The notes: generated from the sequence alone by a model not told the origin. DNA of 64,000 nucleotides from Clostridia bacterium (GCA_017394805.1 JAFPXC010000033.1:16282-80281); one strand, 5' to 3'; counted from the stretch's first letter, positions 24,484-34,245 are shown. Program-made: numbers and translations.

Positions 24484-25342
24484 AACTGTTTTTTCTCCTT
24501 TCCGCAAGTTCGTTATAAATCGCCACGTAGCGTTCGTATCTGCCTCTGTCCAACGCGCCCTTTTCAACGGCCTCTTTCACCACGCACTCGGGCTCGGCCG
24601 TATGCGTACAGCCGTGAAACTTACACCGCCCCAGCCGCACGAAATCGGGATAATAAAGCGCCAACTCGCCCTCTTTGACGTCCTCGGGCTCGAGGAGCGA
24701 AAAACCGCACGTATCCATAATGCGCAGGTCCTCGCGTATCCCGAACAACTCGATATGTCTGGTGGTGTTGCGCCCCCTTTGTATCTTGCTCAATCCGCCC
24801 GTTTCCTGGCCTATGTCGGCCAACGCGTTCATCAGGCTGCTTTTGCCCACGGCGGATTGCCCCGCCAGACACACGACGCCCGACAGATTCTTCGCCAATT
24901 CGCCCACGCCCTTGCCCGTTTCCGCGCTCACCGAATACACGTCCGCGAGGTCGGCATACACCTTTTTCGCATAGGTATAATTGGCGTCGTCCAGGTCGGC
25001 TTTGTTACAAATAAGCACCACACGTATACCGTGTACTTCGCCCGCCAACAGCATTTTATCCACCATCACCCAGTCGCAAAAGGGCACGGGTGCGATGACG
25101 ACGGCCAAACAATCCACGTTGCTGACGTAGGGGCGTATCAACAGGTTTTTGCGGGGCAAAAGGTCGTAGACGTAGTAGGTGCCGCGCTCCTCGCGCAACA
25201 CCACTCTGTCGCCCACGTACAACTTATCGTCGCGCTTCAAAATACCGCGCGCCGTGCACTTGTACGTTTTGGTGGCCGTCTGCACCTTAAAAATGCCGCC
25301 CACGCTCTTGACGATGATACCCTCTATACTCTTAACTGCCAA
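24476..25342 (-). CDS. rsgA: Ribosome small subunit biogenesis GTPase RsgA
   Basis: A 288-residue circularly permuted GTPase that assists late 30S maturation. An N-terminal OB fold (1-65) precedes G4 NKAD, G1 GQSAVGKSS and G3 DTCGF in permuted order, then a C-terminal zinc knuckle with Cys and His in CKFHGCTHTAEPEC. In Bacillus the kinase and phosphatase genes prkC and prpC precede it; here rlmN is directly upstream with an 11-base overlap. Confidence 0.96.
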   Translation of the reverse strand: MAVKSIEGIIVKSVGGIFKVQTATKTYKCTARGILKRDDKLYVGDRVVLREERGTYYVYDLLPRKNLLIRPYVSNVDCLAVVIAPVPFCDWVMVDKMLLAGEVHGIRVVLICNKADLDDANYTYAKKVYADLADVYSVSAETGKGVGELAKNLSGVVCLAGQSAVGKSSLMNALADIGQETGGLSKIQRGRNTTRHIELFGIREDLRIMDTCGFSLLEPEDVKEGELALYYPDFVRLGRCKFHGCTHTAEPECVVKEAVEKGALDRGRYERYVAIYNELAERRKNSYD

Positions 25343-26369
25343 CGTGTTTTCTCCTCAGTTGTCCGCACGCGCCGTCGATATCCGCGCCCATCGTCCTGCG
25401 GATGGTCGCCGACACGCCCTCTTTTTCCAACTCTTGCAAAAACGCTTTCGCTTCCTCTCTTCCCGTCCCTTTCAATCCTTTCTCTTTGACGTAATTCAGC
25501 ACGATCAGGTTGACGTGGGTGGGGAAACCGCGCACGAGTTTCGCCAGCGCCCGCGCGCATTCTTTGCTGTCGTTCGTACCCTTTATCAAGGTGTACTCGA
25601 AGACGACGCGCCTGCCGCTCGCCTCGAAGTAGCGACGGGCGGCGGCCATCACTTCGCCTATACAGTAGGCCTTGTTGACGGGCATAATACTGCTACGCGT
25701 CTCGTCAAAGGGCGCGTGTAGCGAAAAGGTCAATGTCACCCACAGTTTGTCCTCGATGAGCCTATCCACCCCGGGCACCACGCCGCACGTAGACAGCGAC
25801 ACGTTGCGCAGGCTGATATTCAGCCCGTTTTCGTCGGACAACAGGCGCAAAAACGCGGCCACGTTGTCGTAGTTGTCCATCGGCTCGCCCGAGCCCATCA
25901 ACACCACGTTGGTGATGGCGCGTTTGGTGAGGTCTCCGCCGAAATCGCGGTTGGCCACGACCACCTCGCCCAGCATCTCGCCCGCCGAGAGGTTGCGCAC
26001 CAAGCCGTCTATTCCCGACGCGCAAAAGGCGCAATTCATGCGGCACCCCACCTGCGTACTGATGCAAATGGTGTTGCCGTAACGGTATTGCATCACCACG
26101 CCCTCCACGATATTGCCGTCTCTCAGGCCGAACAAATACTTGGTCGTGCCGTCCTTGGCCACCAACTTCTCCACGATGCGCACGCCTTGCACGTCGTAGG
26201 TCTCGGCCATACGCGCCCGCAACGACTTGGAAAAGGTCGTCAACTCGTCCCAGTCTTTGCCTTGGCAAATCCCCTCGAACAGTTGTTTGGCGCGATAGGG
26301 CTTTTCGCCGTATGCTTCCGCCACGGCCCGAAGCGCCTCTATATTCATATCGGACAGCAACGCTTTCAT
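25332..26369 (-). CDS. rlmN: 23S rRNA (A2503-C2)/tRNA (A37) methyltransferase RlmN
   Basis: A 345-residue radical SAM enzyme. The iron-sulfur motif CRMNCAFC (CxxxCxxC) and GSGEPMDNYDNV are intact; a late Cys in the C-terminal part serves as the methyl-transfer Cys in this family (TLTFSLHAP and RRTMGADIDGACGQL are diagnostic). It methylates A2503 at the peptidyl-transferase centre. Four-base overlap with rsmB. Confidence 0.96.
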   Translation of the reverse strand: MKALLSDMNIEALRAVAEAYGEKPYRAKQLFEGICQGKDWDELTTFSKSLRARMAETYDVQGVRIVEKLVAKDGTTKYLFGLRDGNIVEGVVMQYRYGNTICISTQVGCRMNCAFCASGIDGLVRNLSAGEMLGEVVVANRDFGGDLTKRAITNVVLMGSGEPMDNYDNVAAFLRLLSDENGLNISLRNVSLSTCGVVPGVDRLIEDKLWVTLTFSLHAPFDETRSSIMPVNKAYCIGEVMAAARRYFEASGRRVVFEYTLIKGTNDSKECARALAKLVRGFPTHVNLIVLNYVKEKGLKGTGREEAKAFLQELEKEGVSATIRRTMGADIDGACGQLRRKHVGS

Positions 26370-27631
26370 ACTTTTCTACGCATACGCGCCACGAAGAAGC
26401 CGTCGTTTCCCTTTTCGTCGGGCATAAATTGCTTCATACCCTCGTTTTCGGGCAACGCGCTCATACCTTCCAAGGCGAAGTCGGGATTATCCAACAAAAA
26501 CGCGGTCACCACGTCGGTATTCTCTTCGCGCAGATTGGTGCAGGTGCTATACACCAGCACGCCGAATTGCTTGACGTAGCGCGAGGCGATGGTCAGCAAT
26601 TTCTTTTGCAATTTGGCAAGGGACGCTATGTCCTCTTCCGTGCGGTTCAATATCATATCGGGGTTTTCGCCCAGCGTACCCAATCCCGAACAGGGCGCAT
26701 CCACCAACACGGCGTCGAATCGCCGCGCCCATTCCTCGACGTACTCGGTGCCGTCGTGGCATATCGCCTTGACGTTTTCCACCTCCATACGCTTCGCGTA
26801 TGCCTCTATCAAACCCACGCGGTGCGGGTGCACGTCGCACGCGGTCACTTCCACCGGGTTATGTTCGGCCAAATACACGCTCTTACCGCCCGGCGCCGCG
26901 CACAGGTCGAGCACTTCGCCCGTTATGCCGTCTTCCATCACGGCGCGGCAGATATACACGCTGTCCAAGGCCTGCGCGGTCACCTTGCCCTCGGCGATGA
27001 GCGCCGCGAAAGGCTCGGTCGCCCCCACCAGATAGCCGTACGGCGTATCCACGGCGGGCAACCCTTTGCCCAGGATGAAATTGCGCAATTCGTAGCGCGA
27101 ATATTTCTTTTCGTTCCACCGTATATGCGTGTGGTTATACTTTGCCGTGACCAAACGCGTTCCCTCGTCTATGCCGTATTGGTCGAAATACCTATTGACG
27201 AGCCATGCGGGCATATTGGCCTTGATACACAGGCTTTCCAACCCCGTCTCGGGCAGGTCGTCTTTCACTTCGATATAGTGTTTCAACGTGGCGTTGACCA
27301 GCCCCGCCAAGTCCTTTTTGACGGCCTTGGCCAACTCCACCGTTTCGTTGACGGCGGCGTAATCGGGCATCGAATTGGTGTATTTTATCAAATACATACC
27401 CAATTTGAGTATCACGCGCACCACGGCTTTGGGCGACTTGGCGCACAAGCGGCCGATTTGGTAGGCGAACTCCATCTCGTGTTCCACCACCCCCATCGTG
27501 AGGCGTTTCACCTGCTTGCGATCCTGCTCCCCGAGCGCGGGTAGCACGTCCCCCAACGCCACCGAAAGATAGGCGCCCCGTCTATACACGTCGGCCAACA
27601 CGTTGTAGGCGAAAAGGATACAATTATTCAT
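26366..27631 (-). CDS. rsmB: 16S rRNA (C967-C5) methyltransferase RsmB
   Basis: A 421-residue enzyme with an N-terminal NusB-like RNA-binding domain (1-130) and a C-terminal SAM domain: LDLCAAPGGKSVYLAE (motif I), VDAPCSGLGTLGENPD with the first catalytic Cys, and YSTCTNLREENTDVV with the second. It makes m5C967 in 16S rRNA. The start MNNCILFAYNVL is chosen because it overlaps the fmt stop by four bases (ATGA). Confidence 0.95.
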   Translation of the reverse strand: MNNCILFAYNVLADVYRRGAYLSVALGDVLPALGEQDRKQVKRLTMGVVEHEMEFAYQIGRLCAKSPKAVVRVILKLGMYLIKYTNSMPDYAAVNETVELAKAVKKDLAGLVNATLKHYIEVKDDLPETGLESLCIKANMPAWLVNRYFDQYGIDEGTRLVTAKYNHTHIRWNEKKYSRYELRNFILGKGLPAVDTPYGYLVGATEPFAALIAEGKVTAQALDSVYICRAVMEDGITGEVLDLCAAPGGKSVYLAEHNPVEVTACDVHPHRVGLIEAYAKRMEVENVKAICHDGTEYVEEWARRFDAVLVDAPCSGLGTLGENPDMILNRTEEDIASLAKLQKKLLTIASRYVKQFGVLVYSTCTNLREENTDVVTAFLLDNPDFALEGMSALPENEGMKQFMPDEKGNDGFFVARMRRKV

Positions 27632-28557
27632 GCTATCACCTCGCCCACCGGTAGGCTGTGCCCCACCATATACTCCTTGCCGCTCATGCGTCGTCCCCCT
27701 TCGGGTTGCACTTCGACGAGCGCCGCGCGGCCGTCTCGGACCTGCACGACGATGCCCTCTTTGGCGTTGGCGATCGCTATGGTACCCACGGGTGCGACCA
27801 CTTCGTCGTCGTACTTCGCCACTTTCCACACTTTGAACAGTTTGCCGCCCACTGTGCAAAACGCCGAGGGCCACGGGTTCATACCCCGCACGTGGCAGGA
27901 TAATTCCCAAAGTGTCTTATTCCAATCGATCGCGCCGTCCTCTTTTTTGAGCATCTTGCAAAAGGTGGCTTTACTGTGGTCTTGCGGCGTATAGACGGCC
28001 GTACCGTCCAAGACGGCGGGCAACGCTTCCAATAGGGCCATCGCGCCCAAAACGGCCATACGGTCGAACAAGGTGCCCGCCGTGTCGTCCTCGGTGATGC
28101 GCAATTCCTTTTGCAACACGATATCCCCGCTGTCCACGGCCAAAGCCGTGCGCATGATGGTGATACCCGTTTTGTCCATGCCGTCCAACACGGCCTGCTG
28201 TATGGGACTTGCGCCGCGCAAAAGTGGTAGCAAACTGCCGTGCACGTTGATCACGCCACAGCGCGGTATATCGATGATCTCCTGCGAAATGATTTGGCCG
28301 TACGCCGCCGTCACGATGACGTCGGGACGAAGCGCCCGTATGGCTTCCACGCCGTCGCGGCGCACCTTTTCGAATTGCAATACGGGTATGCCCAACCGCT
28401 CGGCCATCACTTTGGTCGGCGGCGGTAAGAGTTTATTCTTGGCGCCCACGCGGTCGGGTTGCGTCAAAACGCCCACCACGTCGTAGCCGTTTTCGACCAA
28501 CGCCTCTAAGGAAGGCAACGCAAAGTCGGGCGTTCCCGCAAATAATATCCTACTCAT
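27628..28557 (-). CDS. fmt: Methionyl-tRNA formyltransferase
   Basis: A 309-residue enzyme that formylates initiator Met-tRNA with 10-formyl-THF. The N-terminal domain begins RILFAGTPDFALPSLEAL and carries the catalytic Asn and His in NVHGSLLPLLRGASPIQ; a C-terminal OB-like domain follows. It overlaps def by eight bases, pairing formylation with deformylation. Use of a folate cofactor links it loosely to the THF-controlled folT upstream in the window. Confidence 0.97.
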   Translation of the reverse strand: MSRILFAGTPDFALPSLEALVENGYDVVGVLTQPDRVGAKNKLLPPPTKVMAERLGIPVLQFEKVRRDGVEAIRALRPDVIVTAAYGQIISQEIIDIPRCGVINVHGSLLPLLRGASPIQQAVLDGMDKTGITIMRTALAVDSGDIVLQKELRITEDDTAGTLFDRMAVLGAMALLEALPAVLDGTAVYTPQDHSKATFCKMLKKEDGAIDWNKTLWELSCHVRGMNPWPSAFCTVGGKLFKVWKVAKYDDEVVAPVGTIAIANAKEGIVVQVRDGRAALVEVQPEGGRRMSGKEYMVGHSLPVGEVIA

Positions 28558-28999
28558 CTTTGACCGCCTTGTCGTAGAAGAGAATGCCGTCCAAGTGATC
28601 CATCTCGTGCTGACACACTCTGGCGTCGAAGCCCTCGAAGCGGCGTTCTATCCACTCGCCCTGTCTGTTTTGGTAGCGAATGAGTACCTTGGCGGCCCGC
28701 TTGACTGGCAGATATTTGTTGGGGCAGGACAAGCACCCTTCTTTCATGATCTCCTCGCCCGACGCTTCCAAAATGGTGGGGTTGATCAATTCGACCACCT
28801 CTTTGGACGACATCAGGCACACGGCGTACCGCCTTGCGATTCCCACTTGAGGGGCGGCCAAGCCCACGCCGTCCGCCGCGACCATAGTCTCGAGCATATC
28901 GTCCAATATGCGTCCCAACTTCTCGTCGAACGTGGTCACTTCGCGGCAAGTGCGGCGCAAAGTGCTGTCTCCGTCTTTTACAATGTCTCTCAATGCCAT
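28550..28999 (-). CDS. def: Peptide deformylase
   Basis: A 149-residue metalloenzyme removing the N-formyl group from new proteins. The three active-site motifs are intact: GVGLAAPQVG, EGCLSCPN and the metal-binding QHEMDHLDG. A GTG three codons earlier is in frame, but the ATG at 28999 has GGAGT at a better distance. priA is 28 bases upstream. Confidence 0.97.
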   Translation of the reverse strand: MALRDIVKDGDSTLRRTCREVTTFDEKLGRILDDMLETMVAADGVGLAAPQVGIARRYAVCLMSSKEVVELINPTILEASGEEIMKEGCLSCPNKYLPVKRAAKVLIRYQNRQGEWIERRFEGFDARVCQHEMDHLDGILFYDKAVKDE

Positions 29000-29027
29000 A
29001 TATAACACTCCTTGGGGGTAGCCCCTC

Positions 29028-31229
29028 TTACGTAATGTTTTGCGGGTTTTGCTCGAAGAACATACGCACGTTGCATCCCTCGAGCGAAGCCGTCGCCACC
29101 TCGAACATCTTGGTGGTTATCTCGTCCACCTTGTCGCCTTTGAGGCGCATGATCAGTTGGAAGCGGTACTTGTTTTCCATTCGCCCGATGGGTGCGCGCA
29201 TACCTTGCAAGCGCAACACCTGGTTGGGGTATTCGGTGGCGACGATCCTTGCGCTGCTCAACGCTTTCTTGACGTAGCGGAAGGCCTCGTCCTCGGTATC
29301 CGACACCACCAATATCCGCACGATTTTGGTGAAAGGCGGAAACTCCGTCACCTCACGCACGTTGATTTCTTTCTTATAAAACCCTTCGTAGTCGTACAGC
29401 GACGCGAAGTAGAACACGTAGTGCTTGGGGCTGTAACTCTGCAACACCACGCGACCGGGCAACTTATCACGGCCTGCGCGCCCCGCCACCTGCGTCACCA
29501 ACTGAAAAGTGCGCTCCACGCTGTGATAATCCCCGATATACAGGCTCATATCCGCGTCCAATATGCCCACGAAGGTCACGTTGGAAAAGTCGTGTCCCTT
29601 GGCGATCATCTGCGTGCCCACCAATATATCCGCCTCTCCGTTGCCGAACGCGGTCAGTATGGACAAATGCCCCGTCTTGCCGCGCGTGGTGTCGTTGTCC
29701 ATTCTGAGGAGTCGCGCCTCGGGGAAATGCGCTTGCAGATCGGCCACCACCTTTTCGGTGCCGTCTCTGCCGTATCGAATAGAGGGCGAGCCGCACGAGG
29801 GGCACTTCGTCGGCACGGTGTATTGATTGCGGCAATAGTGACATTTCAAGAGGTTTTCCTCTCTATGCCAGGTCAGGCTGACGTCGCACGCCGCGCACTT
29901 GATGACCTTGCCGCACTCTCGGCAAATCATAAAACTCGAATACCCGCGACGGTTCAAAAACACCATTGCCTGCTGTTTCTTGGCCAAGGTCTCGGCCAAG
30001 CCAGTGAGCAACGCGTCCGACAATATGCTCTTATTGCCTTTTTTGAGTTCCTCGCACATATCCACTATCTGCATGGTGGGCATCACGCGGTCGCCCACGC
30101 GGTGCGACATTTTCACGAGCGTATATTCGCCCGTCATAGCCTTGCGATAACTCTCCAACGAGGGCGTCGCCGAGCCAAGCACCAACGCGGCCTTGTTGTA
30201 TTTTGCGCGGAAGGTGGCGATATCTATGGTCTCGTAGCGGGGGTTGGACTCGCTGACGTAACTGCCGTCGTGTTCCTCGTCGATGATCACCATACCCACG
30301 TCGCGTATGGGCGCGAACACGGCGCTACGGGCGCCCACCACGATACGCGCTTCGCCCCGCAATATACGCAGCCATTCGTCGTAGCGTTCCCCCGCCGACA
30401 ACCCGCTGTGCAACAGGGCCACGTTGTCGCCGAACCGCCCGCGGAAGCGCTGCATGGTCTGGGGCGTCAGGGATATTTCGGGCACCAGCATAATGGCCCC
30501 CTTCCCCTCTTTGACGCACCGCTCTATGCAGGTCATATACACTTCGGTCTTGCCGCTACCCGTCACGCCGTGCAGCAAAAACGTGCCCGTGGGGTTGTCG
30601 CTTATGGCGGCCACGGCGGCCTGCTGTTCGGCGGTCAAAGGCACTTTGGGGGCCTTCCCCACCAACGCGGTATAGGGTTTACGCCCCACCTTTTTCGGCT
30701 CTACGACGATAAACCCCTTCTCTTCCAACGCCTTGACGGCGGACGTGCCGAACTGCTCGGCCAGCGAGGCGCACCACTCCCACGCGCACCCCGCGAGGTG
30801 CATAAGCAGTCCTCTTTGCGCGACGGCCGTTTGGCGCAGTTTGGCGAGCATTTCGTCCAACGGTATCTCTTTGTTGACGGTAGCGGCCAACCGCTCCAAC
30901 TCGCGCACCTTGCCCCCGCGCATCTGTGCGGGCACGAAAAGGCGCAACGCGTCGGCTTTGCGCAAAAACCATCGCTTGGCGAGATAATCCATCAACGCCA
31001 CCATTTCGGGAATGACGGCCGTGAAGTCGTCCGCCTTTTTCTCGATGTGGCGCAGTTTTTCCACCGTGCTGGTCTCTTTCAGCCCGACCACGATACCCTC
31101 GATGCGTTGCCTGCCGAAACCGACAAAAACGCGGTCGCCCACCGAGATAACCATATCTTCGGGCACCGCGTAATCGAATACTCTATCTATCTCCGCCGTG
31201 GATATGTCGACGATGACTTCGGCGATCAC
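29028..31229 (-). CDS. priA: Primosomal replication-restart helicase PriA
   Basis: A 733-residue superfamily 2 helicase that reloads the replisome at collapsed forks. The N-terminal DNA-binding domain is followed by Walker A GVTGSGKTEVY, the DEEH box in IIDEEHDGSY, zinc-binding Cys pairs (CRECGKVIKCAAC, CHYC, CPSC) and helicase motifs up to QVAGRAGR. The GTG at 31229 is preferred because it overlaps the coaBC stop by four bases (GTGA); a TTG seven codons earlier is also in frame. Confidence 0.96.
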   Translation of the reverse strand: MIAEVIVDISTAEIDRVFDYAVPEDMVISVGDRVFVGFGRQRIEGIVVGLKETSTVEKLRHIEKKADDFTAVIPEMVALMDYLAKRWFLRKADALRLFVPAQMRGGKVRELERLAATVNKEIPLDEMLAKLRQTAVAQRGLLMHLAGCAWEWCASLAEQFGTSAVKALEEKGFIVVEPKKVGRKPYTALVGKAPKVPLTAEQQAAVAAISDNPTGTFLLHGVTGSGKTEVYMTCIERCVKEGKGAIMLVPEISLTPQTMQRFRGRFGDNVALLHSGLSAGERYDEWLRILRGEARIVVGARSAVFAPIRDVGMVIIDEEHDGSYVSESNPRYETIDIATFRAKYNKAALVLGSATPSLESYRKAMTGEYTLVKMSHRVGDRVMPTMQIVDMCEELKKGNKSILSDALLTGLAETLAKKQQAMVFLNRRGYSSFMICRECGKVIKCAACDVSLTWHREENLLKCHYCRNQYTVPTKCPSCGSPSIRYGRDGTEKVVADLQAHFPEARLLRMDNDTTRGKTGHLSILTAFGNGEADILVGTQMIAKGHDFSNVTFVGILDADMSLYIGDYHSVERTFQLVTQVAGRAGRDKLPGRVVLQSYSPKHYVFYFASLYDYEGFYKKEINVREVTEFPPFTKIVRILVVSDTEDEAFRYVKKALSSARIVATEYPNQVLRLQGMRAPIGRMENKYRFQLIMRLKGDKVDEITTKMFEVATASLEGCNVRMFFEQNPQNIT

Positions 31230-32398
31230 AGCGTCAGCACCTTGTCCCAAATGACGTGCGCCAACTTCTCCTTGGTCATCAAAGGTTGCGGCTCCACCGC
31301 GTTTTCGGTGATAAACGTCACGATATTGGTATCCACCGCGAAGCCCGCGCCCTCTTGCGTCAGGTCGTTGGCGACCATCAAGTCGGCGTTTTTCTTCTTC
31401 AACTTCTCTTGCGCGTTTTCGATAAGTCGCTCGGTCTCGGCGGCGAAAGTCACCAACTTGCAGTTGCCCTTCACCTTGCCGACGGCGGCGGCTATATCGG
31501 GCGTTTTCACCAACCGCAGGTTGAGCGTATCGCCCTTATACTTGTTGTCGAAGGCCTTTTCCACGGTGTAGTCGGCGGGGGCGGCGGCCTTGACCACCAC
31601 GTCCATATCGCCCACTCTGCCGAGGACCGCCTCGTACATATCGGCGGTCGAGGTCACGCGCACGATCTCCATTCCGTCGGGCAAGGGCACGGACACGTTG
31701 CCGGCCACCAAAGTCACCGCGGCGCCTCTATCGCGTGCGGCCTCGGCGATGGCGATGCCCATCTTCCCCGATGAATGGTTGGACAGATAGCGCACGCCGT
31801 CGATATTCTCTTGGGTTGCGCCCGCCGTCACCAGCACGTTCCACCCCGCGAGGTCGGGCTTGACGGACAAGAGGTCCAGCACCCTATCCACTATGTAGTC
31901 GGGTTCGGCCAATCTGCCTTTGCCTACGTCGCCGCAGGCCAACAAACCGTCCTCGGGCTCTATCATCACTACGCCGCGCTCTTCGAGCATACGCATATTG
32001 CGTTGGTTGGCCTCGCTCATATACATAGCCGTATTCATAGCGGGGCACATCACCTTGATACCCTTGCACGCCATATAGGTGGTGGACAGCATATCGTCCG
32101 CCAATCCGCCCGCCGCCTTGCCGATAAAGTCGGCCGTCGCGGGGGCTACCAGCACCAAATCGCTGCTTTTCGCCAGCGAAATATGCTCCACCTCATAGGG
32201 AAAATCGCGCGAAAACATATCGGTTATCACGCGGTTTTTGGACAAAGTCTCCATCGTGAGGGGCGTAATAAACTGCGTGGCGGCGTCTGTCATCACCACC
32301 ACGACGTCCAGGTTGAACTTGGTCAACCGCGAAGCGATATACGCCGCCTTATACGCGGCGATACCGCCCGTTACGCCCAACAGTACCCGTTTTCTCAT
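31226..32398 (-). CDS. coaBC: Bifunctional phosphopantothenoylcysteine decarboxylase/ligase
   Basis: A 390-residue two-domain enzyme of coenzyme A synthesis. CoaC (1-185) is a flavoprotein decarboxylase with the catalytic His in VEHISLAK, the PAMN motif (MCPAMNTAMY) and the Cys-containing substrate flap near LACGDVG. CoaB (from about 186) ligates cysteine to phosphopantothenate and starts NVLVTAGATQE with DGVRYLSNHSSGKMG. It shares one base with the rpoZ stop (TGATG). Confidence 0.96.
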   Translation of the reverse strand: MRKRVLLGVTGGIAAYKAAYIASRLTKFNLDVVVVMTDAATQFITPLTMETLSKNRVITDMFSRDFPYEVEHISLAKSSDLVLVAPATADFIGKAAGGLADDMLSTTYMACKGIKVMCPAMNTAMYMSEANQRNMRMLEERGVVMIEPEDGLLACGDVGKGRLAEPDYIVDRVLDLLSVKPDLAGWNVLVTAGATQENIDGVRYLSNHSSGKMGIAIAEAARDRGAAVTLVAGNVSVPLPDGMEIVRVTSTADMYEAVLGRVGDMDVVVKAAAPADYTVEKAFDNKYKGDTLNLRLVKTPDIAAAVGKVKGNCKLVTFAAETERLIENAQEKLKKKNADLMVANDLTQEGAGFAVDTNIVTFITENAVEPQPLMTKEKLAHVIWDKVLTL

Positions 32399-32592
32399 CA
32401 GTCGCGCTTGATGGTAACCGTACCTTCGTACACTTCCTTAGCGGCCACCGAGAGGGGTTTCAACTTGTCGTTTTGAAACATTTCGGGCGATTGTTGCATC
32501 AACTGTCTGGCGCGTTTTGCCACGCCCACCGCCAACATATAGCGGCACTCGGTCTTTTCCAACAACTTATCAATGGGGGGGTCTGCTAACAT
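32398..32592 (-). CDS. rpoZ: RNA polymerase omega subunit
   Basis: A 64-residue subunit that helps assemble RNA polymerase. The CRYMLAVGVAKRARQL helix matches the conserved omega core (RYxLVxxxAKRAR), and the gene sits between gmk (seven-base overlap) and coaBC as in most Firmicutes. Confidence 0.93.
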   Translation of the reverse strand: MLADPPIDKLLEKTECRYMLAVGVAKRARQLMQQSPEMFQNDKLKPLSVAAKEVYEGTVTIKRD

Positions 32593-33203
32593 ATTCTGTA
32601 TCCTCCTTTCAGGCTTTCTATCAAATCCAGATTATCTTTGGAGCGCTGTTGCTCCGCGGACACGATTTCGTTGATTTTCGCCACGCACGCGTCCACGCGG
32701 TCGTTGACGAGCACGTAGTCGTATTGCTTGGCGTATTCCAATTCGGCGACGGCTTTGCCGTAGCGCACGGCGAGGGTTTCGGGCGTTTCGCTGCCCCGCT
32801 TTTCGATGCGCGCTTTCAACTCGGCCAAGGACGGGGGCAACAGGTAGATGAGCACGGCGTCGGGAAAGGCCTTCTTGATGTTCAGCCCGCCCTCGAACTC
32901 AATGTCCAATAGGACGTGCTTGCCGCTCTTGGTGATGCGCTCGAGTTCGCTCTTCAAGGTGCCGTAACTGTTGTTGTAAATGCGGATATATTCGGCGAAC
33001 AGTCCTTCCTCTATCATACGGTCGAACTCTTCTTGCGTGCGGTAGAAGTAATGCACGCCCTCTTGTTCTCCCTCGCGCGGGGCCCTCGTCGTCACGGACA
33101 CCGAGAAGCCGTAGTCTTCGCACTTCTCTCGCAACGCCGCGTGCACGGTGCCTTTTCCCACGCCGGACGGGCCGGACAATACCACGATTTTCGCATTTTT
33201 CAT
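32586..33203 (-). CDS. gmk: Guanylate kinase
   Basis: A 205-residue enzyme phosphorylating GMP to GDP. P-loop SGPSGVGKGT, the GMP-binding VTTRAPREGEQEGVHYFY segment and the lid region are intact. It follows yicC with a three-base gap. The remA gene, usually between yicC and gmk in Bacillus, is absent. Confidence 0.97.
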   Translation of the reverse strand: MKNAKIVVLSGPSGVGKGTVHAALREKCEDYGFSVSVTTRAPREGEQEGVHYFYRTQEEFDRMIEEGLFAEYIRIYNNSYGTLKSELERITKSGKHVLLDIEFEGGLNIKKAFPDAVLIYLLPPSLAELKARIEKRGSETPETLAVRYGKAVAELEYAKQYDYVLVNDRVDACVAKINEIVSAEQQRSKDNLDLIESLKGGYRIC

Positions 33204-33206
33204 AGC

Positions 33207-34082
33207 CTACTCCAGGTTTTGTATTTGCTCGCGCATTTTTTCCAATTCGTTCTTGATGGCCACCACCAAGGTCAGCAATTCGGCGTTGTTGGCCTTACTG
33301 CCCATCGTGTTGGCTTCCCTATTCATCTCCTGCATCAAAAAGTCGGCCTTGCGCCCCACGGGAGTTTCTTGCGCCAGCAAGTGCTCGAATTGGTCGATAT
33401 GCGACCGCATACGCGTTATCTCCTCGTCGATATTCACGCGGTCGGAATACACGCACACTTCGTTGATGAGCCGCACCTCGTCCAAGGGCACCTCGCCCAA
33501 GGCTTCGGTCACGCGCTCGCGCAATTTCACGCGGTAGTCCTCCACCACCGAGGGCGCTTTTTGGGCGACCTCGTCGACCAAAGCGGCCACCACGTCCAAG
33601 CGCGTCTGCAAGTCCATAAGGAGCGCGTTGCCCTCTTTCTCGCGCATGGCGCACAGGTTGTCCAACGCACCCGACAGGGCCACGGACAGCAATAGGGACA
33701 ACTGCCCCTCGTCCGCTTCGGCTACCTCTTCCACCACCGCGTCTTTGAGGCGCAGCACGCGGTCGGCGGTCAGGTCGTTGACGAGACCGAATTCGCTCTC
33801 CAACGTCTTGGCCATATCCAGATAATTCTGCACCACGGCCTTGTCGAGGGTAAGCCCCACTCGGTCCGTGCTGTGGTCCTCGTAGGTGACGAACACGTCC
33901 ACGTGTCCTCTCGCCAGCCGCTCGGAAAGAGACTTGCGCAAAAAGTCCTCGGCGAAGTTAAAGACGCGGGGCATTTTGATATTCAAATCCAAAAAGCGGT
34001 TGTTGACCGATTTGAGTTCGATCACCACTTTCTTCCCCTCGATGGAGCATTCGCCTTTGCCGTATCCGGTCATACTGTTCAT
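33207..34082 (-). CDS. yicC: YicC-family endoribonuclease
   Basis: A 291-residue protein that begins MNSMTGYGKGE, the family signature, and ends with the conserved MNREANTMGSKANNAEL segment. YicC proteins are ring-forming RNases linked to small-RNA turnover and stationary-phase survival. The start used follows GAGGTG; 13 further in-frame codons upstream look non-coding. First gene of the long operon that runs down to the spoVM-like gene. Confidence 0.92.
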   Translation of the reverse strand: MNSMTGYGKGECSIEGKKVVIELKSVNNRFLDLNIKMPRVFNFAEDFLRKSLSERLARGHVDVFVTYEDHSTDRVGLTLDKAVVQNYLDMAKTLESEFGLVNDLTADRVLRLKDAVVEEVAEADEGQLSLLLSVALSGALDNLCAMREKEGNALLMDLQTRLDVVAALVDEVAQKAPSVVEDYRVKLRERVTEALGEVPLDEVRLINEVCVYSDRVNIDEEITRMRSHIDQFEHLLAQETPVGRKADFLMQEMNREANTMGSKANNAELLTLVVAIKNELEKMREQIQNLE

Positions 34083-34138
34083 ACACACCTCTTTGCGCCC
34101 GTCGTGGGCGTAGACGGGCATACGCCCGCGTAATTAAG

Positions 34139-34144
34139 ATTATA
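34139..34144 (-). promoter_or_regulatory. Probable -10 box of the yicC operon
   Basis: A perfect minus-strand TATAAT (34144-34139) lies 57 bases before the yicC start. The only -35-like hexamer, TTGCAT, is 20 bp away, so recognition of the full promoter is uncertain. Confidence 0.5.
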
Positions 34145-34154
34145 GTAGCACTAA

Positions 34155-34203
34155 AACAAAAAATATGCAAGGACTTTGCTCAATTTCGCCAAAATCCTTG
34201 CGC
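34155..34203 (-). terminator. Probable terminator of pcrA-ligA
   Basis: GCAAGGA (34167-34173) pairs with TCCTTGC (34195-34201) across a 21-nt loop and is followed on the minus strand by ATATTTTTTG. The long loop lowers certainty. Confidence 0.6.
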
Positions 34204-34245
34204 ATTTTCTTTTCAATCGGTCGTGCAAAGCACGAAAATAGCCTT

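Noticed and set aside
29040..31571. 843-codon plus-strand frame over priA and coaBC
   Set aside because: Antisense shadow caused by high-GC third-position bias.
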